This document shows, in pieces, positions 22,984 to 30,924 of a DNA stretch of 64,000 nucleotides; the first letter of the stretch is position 1, and the number at the start of each line of letters is the position of its first letter. The notes beneath the pieces are model-generated. The model made no database searches, was not told the origin of the DNA, and was given only the letters and a program-made list of their open reading frames with translations. Source of the DNA: Marispirochaeta sp964554875 (lineage in GTDB: Bacteria > Spirochaetota > Spirochaetia > JC444 > Marispirochaetaceae); contig CAZKQJ010000008.1 in assembly GCA_964554875.1 (NCBI GenBank), forward strand, positions 1 through 64,000, given 5' to 3'. Position numbers and translations under genes: made by a program.

Positions 22984-24074
22984 ATATACTTATCCAGACG
23001 ACCTTTCAGTGGAAAGAGACAGACCCGGTCTCCATGGTGATTGCCGGAGTAATCTTTGCCGGATTTATCGTGTTTCTTTTTATAGCCAATGCTGCTTCCA
23101 GGAATTCCACAGCTCGTCCATCTTCCGGGGCTAACAGGCGCTTCAGCAAGCGCTCCTTTTATGTTCGGGCTAAAAATCTGGGGTTGAATCATGCCCAGAT
23201 TAAGACCATTCAGAACCTGATTAAACGCTTTCAGCCGGTCAATCCCAACAATATTCTGTACAACTCTTCCCAGCTTGACTCACTCCTCAGACGCGGGATT
23301 CAGAGCATCGACAGCCTGAGCGCTTCGGAGCAGCAGAAAGAAAATCAGAAGCTCCAACTGTACCGTATAAAGCAGACTATTGAACGTAATGCCAGCCGCA
23401 AGACCCTCTATTCGAACACGAAACAGCTGAATACGGGAATACAGCTTGTCCTTACCCCCGAACACGGGGGACGTTTTCAGAGCAAGCTTCTTACCAATCT
23501 CAAAGGGTCTCTGGCAGTCTCCGTTCCACAGGATGCGGAAGGCCATCAGATCAGATGGAAACGCTGGACAAAGGTCAATGTTTTTTTCTGGCGTTCCAAC
23601 GGACAGGGATACTCCTTTACAACAAAGATCAGCGGCTATGGCAAAGTCCGGTCTGCAGATGCCCTGTTATTGAACCACACATCCGCCATAACCCAGGCTC
23701 AGCAGCGGAAATATCGACGGCGCAGCATAGAGCGTCCTGCATACTTTTTCCCCGTGCGAATCCTGACCGACGGCATAGGAAAAGACGCAAAAAAGCGGGC
23801 TTACGTGGAAGGCAATCGCGGAACCCTGGCCACCATGCTGGACATATCCAGCGGAGGGTGCAGCATCCGCACATCCAGACCCCTGGCAAAAGGAGATCTT
23901 GTCAAGGTCGATTTTGAAACCGATCAGCGATCAAAGATCTCCTTTTACGGCAAGGTTATGCATACCAGAAAAGCGCGACCCTTCGGAGGGGTAATGCACA
24001 TCATGTTTACCCGGATCAGCAAGCGTAACCTCAACAATATTAATGCCTATATCTATAATTACAGCAACTCCTGA
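22980..24074 (+). CDS. Membrane-anchored PilZ-domain protein
   Basis: A 364-residue protein with one N-terminal membrane segment (about 18-38), a middle domain with repeated Arg/Lys and Gln, and a C-terminal PilZ domain (about 240-360). The c-di-GMP motif is present as RKYRRRSIERP followed by DISSGGCSI. The layout resembles YcgR-type flagellar brakes of spirochaetes. Being in the fliD operon, a role in c-di-GMP control of motility is likely. The ATG overlaps the upstream stop (ATGA). Confidence 0.85.
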   Translation: MNILIQTTFQWKETDPVSMVIAGVIFAGFIVFLFIANAASRNSTARPSSGANRRFSKRSFYVRAKNLGLNHAQIKTIQNLIKRFQPVNPNNILYNSSQLDSLLRRGIQSIDSLSASEQQKENQKLQLYRIKQTIERNASRKTLYSNTKQLNTGIQLVLTPEHGGRFQSKLLTNLKGSLAVSVPQDAEGHQIRWKRWTKVNVFFWRSNGQGYSFTTKISGYGKVRSADALLLNHTSAITQAQQRKYRRRSIERPAYFFPVRILTDGIGKDAKKRAYVEGNRGTLATMLDISSGGCSIRTSRPLAKGDLVKVDFETDQRSKISFYGKVMHTRKARPFGGVMHIMFTRISKRNLNNINAYIYNYSNS

Positions 24075-24091
24075 TTCCCCGTTTCCTGATA

Positions 24092-24120
24092 TTGACCTCT
24101 CACAAGTTTTTGCCTAAAGT
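24092..24120 (+). promoter_or_regulatory. Candidate promoter of the tsaE-tsaB unit
   Basis: TTGACC (24092-24097) and TAAAGT (24115-24120) are 17 bases apart, directly before the 86-residue gene that opens this unit. Confidence 0.4.
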
Positions 24121-24127
24121 TAAGCCC

Positions 24128-24388
24128 ATGAAAATACATGAGATTCGCAATCTCACAAAGAAAGAGACGCCCCTTCATTACAGGAACGAATACACCGGTT
24201 CACTCGTATATTCCGCCGGAAAAATAGAAGAGGAAGCGATTGTTGAATTTACCCTCGAGCGAACAGCCACGGGAAACCTCGATATATCAGTCTCTTTTCC
24301 CACTTCAATCCATTACCCCCTGGTCCCTGCCCTGAAAAAAGTTAAAGATTATATTTCTACTATGGAAAAAAAGGGGAGACTGTTCTGA
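24128..24388 (+). CDS. Small unknown protein upstream of tsaE
   Basis: An 86-residue protein beginning MKIHEIRNLTKK; this ATG is preferred to an upstream TTG that lies inside the putative promoter. It has a beta-rich middle (EEAIVEFTLERTATGNLDISVSF) and a C-terminal helix. No family is recognised. Its last codon and TGA overlap the proposed CTG start of tsaE, so translation of the two is coupled. Confidence 0.65.
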   Translation: MKIHEIRNLTKKETPLHYRNEYTGSLVYSAGKIEEEAIVEFTLERTATGNLDISVSFPTSIHYPLVPALKKVKDYISTMEKKGRLF

Positions 24389-24819
24389 ATTCCCACAGAT
24401 GCAGTTCTCCCGATGAAACGATTTCCCTGGGACGCAGTATAGGAAGTACCCTGAAAGCGGGTGATATTGTATCTCTTGAGGGAAGCCTGGGGGCGGGGAA
24501 AACAACCATGGCCAAGGGGATCATCGAAGCCCTGGGTGTAGAAGATACCGTAACAAGTCCGACCTTTACCATAATTTCTGAATACTACGGCAGGCTTCCG
24601 GTATATCATATGGATCTATACCGCCTGGAGGACGAAGAGGAACTTATTCATCTGGGGATTGATGAAATCCTGTATGACGGGGGAATTTCCATAATAGAAT
24701 GGATCGATCGCCTTCCCGAATTACCTTCCTGCTACCTGCGGGTTACCCTGGAAATTGTCCGGTCCACGGGAGACAGGATCGTAACAGTAGAAAAGATCGA
24801 AGGACCCTGCAGCCGATGA
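24385..24819 (+). CDS. tsaE: tRNA threonylcarbamoyladenosine biosynthesis protein TsaE
   Basis: A 144-residue ATPase of the t6A tRNA-modification complex (with TsaB and TsaD). Walker A is GSLGAGKTT (residues 33-41 by this start), preceded by SIGSTLKAGDIVSLE; the second half has the SPTFTI motif and YHMDLYRL. The first in-frame ATG lies after Walker A and cannot be the start. The frame is open back to 24346 with no ATG, GTG or TTG. CTG at 24385, 6 bases after AAGGGGAG and overlapping the upstream stop, is the best start. ATT or GTT are alternatives. Confidence 0.85.
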   Translation: MNSHRCSSPDETISLGRSIGSTLKAGDIVSLEGSLGAGKTTMAKGIIEALGVEDTVTSPTFTIISEYYGRLPVYHMDLYRLEDEEELIHLGIDEILYDGGISIIEWIDRLPELPSCYLRVTLEIVRSTGDRIVTVEKIEGPCSR

Positions 24820-25487
24820 AAATTCTGGCCTTTGATACCTCCGGCCCTGTACTATCCCTTGCTCTTGAAACCCCGAAGGGAAGATACGCCGTAATTCGCG
24901 ACACCGGCCTTCGCCACGGAGAACTGCTGGCATCTCTTGTTCAGCAGATCTGCTCCGATGCGGAAACTTCCATACAGGATCTGGATCTTATTGTATGCGC
25001 CCGCGGGCCCGGTTCATTTACCGGCCTGCGTATCGGTATGTCCCTTGCCAAGGGGCTCTCTGCCGGGAGCGGAGTGCCGGTGGTATCCATACCCGTACCG
25101 GATATTCTCGTTCGCCCCTACTCTTTTTGCGCATTTCCTGTTATTCCGGTAATCGACGCCAGGAAAGGGCGCTTTTACGGCGCCTGCTATACCGGTGGAA
25201 TCAGACAGAGTGAATACTTCGATCTGAGCGCCATGGAGATTATCCGCCGCTACCATACATCTCAGGGGATTCTTATTGCAGGTCCTGATGCTGAGCTGTT
25301 TAAATCCAGACTTCCCGTTACAGAGAATGTTTCCTTTGCCCCATTTTCGCCGACAGCAGTATTTGACATGCTTATTCTGGGCCCGCTTCAACTTGACAAG
25401 CAGGGCCCGGATGCCCCTGCCCAGGGTCCCTTGTACATTCGAAAAAGTGAAGCAGAGCTGGGCATGGAGAAGGGCAATGGAGAATGA
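24816..25487 (+). CDS. tsaB: tRNA threonylcarbamoyladenosine biosynthesis protein TsaB
   Basis: A 223-residue TsaB of the ASKHA-like fold, the inactive partner of TsaD. Signature motifs: ILAFDTSGPVLSLAL (3-17), then CARGPGSFTGLRIGMSLAKGL. The ATG at 24816 is fixed by an ATGA overlap with the tsaE stop; longer frames are not supported. The zinc ligands of TsaD are lacking, as expected for TsaB. Confidence 0.93.
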   Translation: MKILAFDTSGPVLSLALETPKGRYAVIRDTGLRHGELLASLVQQICSDAETSIQDLDLIVCARGPGSFTGLRIGMSLAKGLSAGSGVPVVSIPVPDILVRPYSFCAFPVIPVIDARKGRFYGACYTGGIRQSEYFDLSAMEIIRRYHTSQGILIAGPDAELFKSRLPVTENVSFAPFSPTAVFDMLILGPLQLDKQGPDAPAQGPLYIRKSEAELGMEKGNGE

Positions 25488-26499
25488 AAAGACGGATATC
25501 ATCCGTTTCAAGGAGAATCATCACAGGAATAGCGCGGTTCCACAGGCTGTTTTGGGGGCTGATCTGCATGTAAGCTGGGTAAACAGAGCCTTCCAGATTC
25601 TCTTTCATCGCCCGGACGACTGCACCGGTGAACACATAGCGAGCTTTGCACAGCTTACCGGACTTGATGGTAGATCTCTCTTCCATCAACTCAAAGATCC
25701 TTCTACAGGCTATTCCTTTACTGGTGATGGAGAAAGCAGGTTCCAGCATCACCCAAGGCTTATTACCAACGTTCACATAGTACCCATCTTTCAGGAACCC
25801 TTCTCCGATGAAATCATCGAAGGCTACTGTGCATATTTTCATGATGCTACCAAAAGCCACAAGCAAAGTTTACGGGCAATATTTTTAAGTCTTCTTGAAG
25901 CATCCCGTATGAAAGACAACGATACAGGTAATCATATCGAACGGGTAAACCGCTTTGCCTCCCTTATGGCTGAGTATATGTACGAGGACGGAACCGATTT
26001 GCAGGTGGACCGGGAATTTGTGGATAACATCTCCTTTCTGGCCGCCATGCACGATGTGGGCAAGATAGGTGTTCCTGACGATATACTGAATAAAGAAGGG
26101 CCCCTGGCGGACTGGGAGTGGGAAATCATGACAACCCACACCCTGAACGGCGCCTATATTCTTGCTGCCTATCCTGATCCCATGGCTGTTGAGATTGCCA
26201 GGAGCCATCATGAACGCTGGGACGGTTCCGGCTACCCCTACGGACTGATGGAGGACATGATTCCTTTAAGCGCCCGGATCGTTACCATTGCGGATGTGTA
26301 CGATGCCCTGCGCAGCAGGCGCCCATACAAGAATGAAATGTGTCATAAAGAAGCTTCGGAACTGATTTTACTTGGAAGCAGAACCCAGTTCGACCCTGAC
26401 CTTGTTGAGATATTCCGGGTCCTGAACGGAAGATTCGCCGAGATTTTCAATGAACTCGAGGATGCTAATCATCCTCCGTCTTACGGGAAGAAGAGCTGA
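25477..26499 (+). CDS. HD-GYP domain c-di-GMP phosphodiesterase
   Basis: A 340-residue protein with an N-terminal PAS-like region (about 20-125) and a C-terminal HD-GYP domain. Catalytic residues are complete: His153 in NHIERV, HDVGKIG (192-198), His221, HH (244-245) and DGSGYP (249-254). It hydrolyses c-di-GMP, or related dinucleotides, and lacks a receiver or membrane segment. The ATG lies inside the tsaB tail (11-base overlap). Its 3' end overlaps the 3' end of convergent csrA by 35 bases, so their mRNAs are partly complementary. Confidence 0.9.
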   Translation: MENEKTDIIRFKENHHRNSAVPQAVLGADLHVSWVNRAFQILFHRPDDCTGEHIASFAQLTGLDGRSLFHQLKDPSTGYSFTGDGESRFQHHPRLITNVHIVPIFQEPFSDEIIEGYCAYFHDATKSHKQSLRAIFLSLLEASRMKDNDTGNHIERVNRFASLMAEYMYEDGTDLQVDREFVDNISFLAAMHDVGKIGVPDDILNKEGPLADWEWEIMTTHTLNGAYILAAYPDPMAVEIARSHHERWDGSGYPYGLMEDMIPLSARIVTIADVYDALRSRRPYKNEMCHKEASELILLGSRTQFDPDLVEIFRVLNGRFAEIFNELEDANHPPSYGKKS

Positions 26500-26713
26500 A
26501 GAAATCCGCCAGACTTCCAAGGTCCGTGGGACTTTTCGAGGCCGCCCTGTTTTCTTTCTGGATTGCCTCGTATATTTCATGACGATACACCTTGACACTT
26601 CGCGGAGCAAGGATTCCCAGCTTTACATGGTCGCCCTTTATTTCCACCACAGAGACCTCTATCGAATCATTAATAATGATTTTTTCATTCAGCTTTCGCG
26701 AGAGTATCAGCAT
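26465..26713 (-). CDS. csrA: Carbon storage regulator CsrA
   Basis: An 82-residue RNA-binding dimer: MLILSRKLNEKI, VSVVEIKGDHVKLGILAP, then VYRHEIYEAIQKEN. The key residues of the GGA-binding surface are present (R6 and R44, with surrounding HEIY). The tail past residue 60 is longer than in E. coli (61 residues) and rich in Ser and Asp. It overlaps fliW by seven bases. FliW is the known CsrA antagonist in Gram-positive and some spirochaete systems, and flagellin mRNA is the usual target. Confidence 0.96.
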   Translation of the reverse strand: MLILSRKLNEKIIINDSIEVSVVEIKGDHVKLGILAPRSVKVYRHEIYEAIQKENRAASKSPTDLGSLADFFSSSSRKTEDD

Positions 26714-27165
26714 GCGCTATCTCCCCCCGCATGTTTCATCTCCTCGATTATGCTGTGCCGTACATGCCATCGTTCGTCGCCAGAAATGATCTGCCGTCCC
26801 TGGCGGGTCTTTCGGTTAACAAGAAGCGGTCCCTGCAGATTGGCGGTCATCCTCTTCTGTTCCTCAGGGATGGTTACGATTGAGAAGACCAGAAGATTTT
26901 CATCCCCTTCTCCGATTATCCCCAGGGCTTCAAGATCTTCAGCGGAAATACAGGGAGAATAATCCGGACGGAATATATGGGGGTCTATCAGAACAAAGGC
27001 TATTTCCCGTTCGCTCAGGGATTGAAACCAGTAGAAGGGAGGATGATCCGAGTCCAGCAGGGCAAATTCTCTATAATCCTCAAAACCAAAGAGTCCTTTC
27101 TGCAGGGTAATCCTTTGCCGCTCGTCTATTTCCGTAGCCCCGTAGGCTTTGGTATCAATCATCAT
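26707..27165 (-). CDS. fliW: Flagellar assembly factor FliW
   Basis: A 152-residue FliW with the expected core: ITLQKGLFGFEDYREFALLD, PPFYWFQSL, FVLIDPHIF and the NLQGPLLVN motif that contacts CsrA. FliW binds free flagellin or CsrA, so released FliW relieves CsrA repression when flagellin is exported. It lies directly upstream of csrA and downstream of flgL, the conserved flgK-flgL-fliW-csrA order. Confidence 0.95.
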   Translation of the reverse strand: MMIDTKAYGATEIDERQRITLQKGLFGFEDYREFALLDSDHPPFYWFQSLSEREIAFVLIDPHIFRPDYSPCISAEDLEALGIIGEGDENLLVFSIVTIPEEQKRMTANLQGPLLVNRKTRQGRQIISGDERWHVRHSIIEEMKHAGGDSAC

Positions 27166-27193
27166 GACGGTACACTCCTTTTCAGACTGGTGC

Positions 27194-28438
27194 TTAACGC
27201 AGAAAATCCATTAAAGTCGGCTGCAGTATGCGTCCGGCGGTCTGAAGGGCCGCCTTATGAGTGTATTCCAGCATCTTGAGTTCAAGAATGGCCTCCGCCA
27301 TGTCAATATCCGAAGCCAGGGAGTTCTGCTCCTGGGTCTGGGGGATCTCTCGGTTCAGACGATTCCAGACGATCTCCATCCGTTCATCCACGGATCCAAG
27401 TTTTGCGATCTCCTGCACCAGGTTATTCTGAGCTGAGGTGATCCCCTGTATACCCCGGCCTCCGATATCGAGAGTGTCCCCCGCGTAGAGACTGTCCCGC
27501 AGGGATATTACCATATCAAAGACCGATCCGCCTGATTCCCGTGCATCAGAGGCAATATTGAAAGGCGGTCTGCCGTTTCCTGAAACCACACCGAGGTCCT
27601 GCAGAACCGACCCTCCCTGTTCATCCTCCAGAAGGATCTGATGGGGTACGGTACTGCGGATATTCAGGGAGTTGGAAACAGGATCCAGATAGGCGTCCAC
27701 CGCCGCATCCGAGTCCTTTATCCTGGCGATAATACCGTAAATATTGTCCCCCGCCGCCAGGGGAATGCGGACACCGTCGATCATGATCGCTGTATCCTCT
27801 GGAACCGTATAGCTTTCAGCATTAACACCTGAGAAAATCTGATGCTGTTCCGCCCAGAATATGCTGTTACCCCGGAACCCTGAAGGAATCAGATTTTCGT
27901 CGGAGATCTCGACAAAGTTGTCTTTATTCCCCCCTACATAGTCTACCTTGGATATTACCCGGCCGTTTATTTCGGGGTGCCTTCCCTCCAGGGCACGAAA
28001 GGGTTCGGTGAGGTTCCGGTCTCCTCCAAAGAGTTTGCTGCCGTCGGCACCGGAGGCATTGGCGACTTCCACAAGCTCCTTCAGAAGTTCATTGACCTCC
28101 TGCCCCATGATCTTCTTGTCCTCTTTGGTAAAGGTGCCGGTAGCCCCCTGTACGGCAATTTCCCGTATCCGGTGGAGGATCTGGTTGGCCTCGTTCATGT
28201 ATCCCTCGGCTACCCTTCGGAAACTCTGAACATTCTCCACATTCTCCTGAAAGCGTTCCAGTCGGGATATCCGGGAGAGGAAACGGGCTGAATGAGCCGC
28301 TGCGACCGGATCATCCCGCAGCTCCCTGATCCTGGTCTGCTCCGCCATCTTGTTCTGAAGATCGTTCATGAGCTTTTGACGGCGATAAGTATGGTAGATC
28401 ATATCATTATTTGCCTGGTTCGTGCTGACTCTGTTCAT
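27194..28438 (-). CDS. flgL: Flagellar hook-filament junction protein FlgL
   Basis: A 414-residue hook-associated protein 3. The N-terminal helix (MNRVSTNQANNDMIYHTYRRQKLMNDLQNKM) and C-terminal helix (DIDMAEAILELKMLEYTHKAALQTAGRIL) have the flagellin-like heptads of FlgL. A longer central domain fills the rest. It forms the junction between hook and filament together with FlgK. It is separated by two bases from flgK. Confidence 0.93.
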   Translation of the reverse strand: MNRVSTNQANNDMIYHTYRRQKLMNDLQNKMAEQTRIRELRDDPVAAAHSARFLSRISRLERFQENVENVQSFRRVAEGYMNEANQILHRIREIAVQGATGTFTKEDKKIMGQEVNELLKELVEVANASGADGSKLFGGDRNLTEPFRALEGRHPEINGRVISKVDYVGGNKDNFVEISDENLIPSGFRGNSIFWAEQHQIFSGVNAESYTVPEDTAIMIDGVRIPLAAGDNIYGIIARIKDSDAAVDAYLDPVSNSLNIRSTVPHQILLEDEQGGSVLQDLGVVSGNGRPPFNIASDARESGGSVFDMVISLRDSLYAGDTLDIGGRGIQGITSAQNNLVQEIAKLGSVDERMEIVWNRLNREIPQTQEQNSLASDIDMAEAILELKMLEYTHKAALQTAGRILQPTLMDFLR

Positions 28439-28440
28439 TA

Positions 28441-30318
28441 TTAAACTCCAAGGCGATTTATTATAGTATCCAGCATGGAATTAAAGGTGCTAATGAACCT
28501 GGCGGCAGCGTTGTAGCCGTGCTGAAATTTAATGAGCTGGGAGAATTCCTCGTCTATATTGACTCCCGAGAGGGCCTGTTTCATCCCTTCAAGCTCCTTC
28601 ATTACCAGGTTTTCCGTCTCGAAGGTCCGCTGGGCCTGTTCTCCCCGTAATCCAACGTCGGCTATGGTCTCTGCAAAGAAATCGTCGAAACTCATCAGGT
28701 TCCCAAGCATTACGGGACGTGTGCGGAGCTGGGCTACAGAGAGGGCTGCGCTCCCGTCCCCGGGGTTTGCCGGTCTGCCGTTTTCACCGAAGCCCGCGGC
28801 AAGCCTGTTGATATCGTTTTTCAGGGCTCCGGTGATCTCTATCCAGCCTGAGGGATGGGCCACCGGCGCTATGGCGTAACTGTCCCCGCCGCCTCTGAAT
28901 GCCAGAACCGCATCTGCCTGTTCCCAGTCATAGGCACCCTCGGCCCCCGAGTTCTGGAGAATACCGGCATAGCCCACAAGAAACTGTCCTGAATCCTCTA
29001 TATGGCGTATAACGAAATCCGGGTTCTCTATCTCAGTCGCAGGAAGTGCCTTCATGGCCATCCTTCCGGACTGGTCAAGCCGGGCAACGACCTCGGCGCC
29101 GGCACGATTAATTCGGCTGATCACATCCCCGACGGTATCCGTAGGATTATAGGGTATTTCTATATTTCCCTGCGGTCCGGATAGTGTAATGGTTCCCTGG
29201 AGACCAACATGATCCTGAGGATTTAGAGTGTTCGTACCGGTAACCCGGAAGATATAGGAGGAATCGAACTCCCCGTCACCGTTGCGATCGTAGTTTCCCG
29301 CCACATCCGTTACAAAGGGAACCTCTTCGAAAAAAGCCCGGCCGTTTTCTCCGTCCAGACCGTAGGCGGAACGGTGGATTTCATTGACAAGATCGATATA
29401 GTTCATCGCCAGGACATCAAGCTTCTGTATTTCCCCACGGATGTCACCGTCCCGCAGATCCAGCAGAGCCTGGAGTTTTCCGCCGGTGAAATGCGCCTCT
29501 TCACCGCTCTCCGCCCAGCGTACGGTTGAATACCCTTCGTTCAGGGGATTCGGATCAGTACGCAGGGGAGTGAGAACCCTGCCCTGCATCAGATGTCGTC
29601 CCTGGGTATGGATGGAGAATTCGTCGGGATCGCGGTTATCCACGGTAATATTTATGAGCCCGGAGAGCTGTTTGACCAGAAGATCCCGGCGGTCCAGAAG
29701 ATCGTTAGGATTGTCGCCCAGGGCTTCTACTTTCAGGATCTCCTCGTTCAGGGAGCGGACATCGTTGAGTATCGCGTTAACCCTGCCCACGGTGGCGGTC
29801 AGATCATCCTCCACCATGTTGCGAATCTCCTTCATTCGGGAGTATTGACGGTGAATACCGTCCATCAAGGCCTCCCCCCTTTGGACAACTGCCTGACGGG
29901 CAGCCCCCTCCTGGGGATGTATGGATAACTCCTGCCAGGAGTCCCAGAAACGGTCCATCAGGGTCCTGACCGAAGATTCGGTGGGCTCGTTATACACCTG
30001 TTCAAGCTGCAGCATGTATGAGTCCCTGGCCTCCCAGTACCCCCTGCCGTTGGCCCTGGAGACGATCTTGCCCTCCAGAAGTTCGTCATGAACCCGTTCT
30101 ATCCGGGTAATGTCCACCCCCTGACCAATCTGCCCCGGAGTATTCTCCCGGTTCAGCTGTGGCATATAGAGGGGATCAGTTGCTTTGAAATGGACCCGCT
30201 GACGTGAATACCCTTCAACAGAGGCATTGCTCAGGTTATGTCCCACGGTAGTCATGCCCTGTGTGTGGGCTATCAGGCTTCGTTTTCCAATCTCTATACC
30301 GGAAAAGGTAGATTGCAT
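28441..30318 (-). CDS. flgK: Flagellar hook-associated protein FlgK
   Basis: A 625-residue HAP1. The N-terminus STFSGIEIGKRSLIAHTQG and the motif VGHNLSNASVEGYSRQRV are typical of FlgK; the C-terminal EEFSQLIKFQHGYNAAARFISTFNSMLDTII completes the terminal coiled coil. It joins hook and filament with FlgL. Length is within the family range. The ribosome-binding site AAGGAGC precedes the ATG. Confidence 0.95.
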   Translation of the reverse strand: MQSTFSGIEIGKRSLIAHTQGMTTVGHNLSNASVEGYSRQRVHFKATDPLYMPQLNRENTPGQIGQGVDITRIERVHDELLEGKIVSRANGRGYWEARDSYMLQLEQVYNEPTESSVRTLMDRFWDSWQELSIHPQEGAARQAVVQRGEALMDGIHRQYSRMKEIRNMVEDDLTATVGRVNAILNDVRSLNEEILKVEALGDNPNDLLDRRDLLVKQLSGLINITVDNRDPDEFSIHTQGRHLMQGRVLTPLRTDPNPLNEGYSTVRWAESGEEAHFTGGKLQALLDLRDGDIRGEIQKLDVLAMNYIDLVNEIHRSAYGLDGENGRAFFEEVPFVTDVAGNYDRNGDGEFDSSYIFRVTGTNTLNPQDHVGLQGTITLSGPQGNIEIPYNPTDTVGDVISRINRAGAEVVARLDQSGRMAMKALPATEIENPDFVIRHIEDSGQFLVGYAGILQNSGAEGAYDWEQADAVLAFRGGGDSYAIAPVAHPSGWIEITGALKNDINRLAAGFGENGRPANPGDGSAALSVAQLRTRPVMLGNLMSFDDFFAETIADVGLRGEQAQRTFETENLVMKELEGMKQALSGVNIDEEFSQLIKFQHGYNAAARFISTFNSMLDTIINRLGV

Positions 30319-30330
30319 TCTAAGAGCTCC

Positions 30331-30837
30331 TTACAGGTGCTGGTTGACCACCAGCGGTTCGGTGTCCGCGGTTCTGGTCTTTCCATGACGGGAATAGATC
30401 CTGCCCTTGCGATACGGAAAAAGTTCGTTCAGTACAGCCTGCATGGTATCGCTGACACTGCGTATATGGCTGTCAAGACTCCAGGTAACACCCTTGATTT
30501 TAACGGTCGTGAATTTCAGACTGCGGTACAGCTCTGCACACTCGCAGCGCAGCTCTTCGGGAAGACTCATTATTGCCTGGTAAAATGGAATAGACTCATT
30601 GGCACCGAAATCCGCACAGAGGGCGGAATAGGCATCCCGGCGTTTTTTTTCCGTTGTATCAATCCAGTCGGCGATCTGACCCATGCGTTCCATATGGTCC
30701 GACAGCGAAGCCCAGTCGCTCTGCTTGAGGGCATCTCGAAGTTTTTCCTCGTTGCACCGGAACTCTTCCATGAGAGAGATTTCCTGTTTCATAACCTGAA
30801 CAAGTTCAGTGGCAGTTTTTACACCTTTGGTAGACAT
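30331..30837 (-). CDS. flgN: FlgN-like export chaperone for FlgK/FlgL
   Basis: A 168-residue all-helical protein beginning MSTKGVKTATELV; the start follows AGAGGAG, and an upstream in-frame ATG is rejected for lack of a ribosome-binding site. The helical pattern (LVQVMKQEISLMEEFRCNEEKLRDAL) and its place directly before flgK fit FlgN. FlgN holds FlgK and FlgL for secretion. A possible sigma-28-like -10 (GCCGAATA) lies 20 bases upstream on the minus strand. Confidence 0.75.
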   Translation of the reverse strand: MSTKGVKTATELVQVMKQEISLMEEFRCNEEKLRDALKQSDWASLSDHMERMGQIADWIDTTEKKRRDAYSALCADFGANESIPFYQAIMSLPEELRCECAELYRSLKFTTVKIKGVTWSLDSHIRSVSDTMQAVLNELFPYRKGRIYSRHGKTRTADTEPLVVNQHL

Positions 30838-30924
30838 AGATACTCCTCTTCTTCTATATTCGGCTGTTTCACAGCGCCGATTAAGAAGAAAATGGAGTTC
30901 CATGGGCTGGAAGAAAACGCTTAT

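Noticed and set aside
30846..30890. Sigma-28 promoter of flgN (TAATCGGC-N11-GCCGAATA)
   Set aside because: The -10 is good but the -35 matches poorly, and the boxes are also the arms of an inverted repeat, so it is mentioned only as a possibility.
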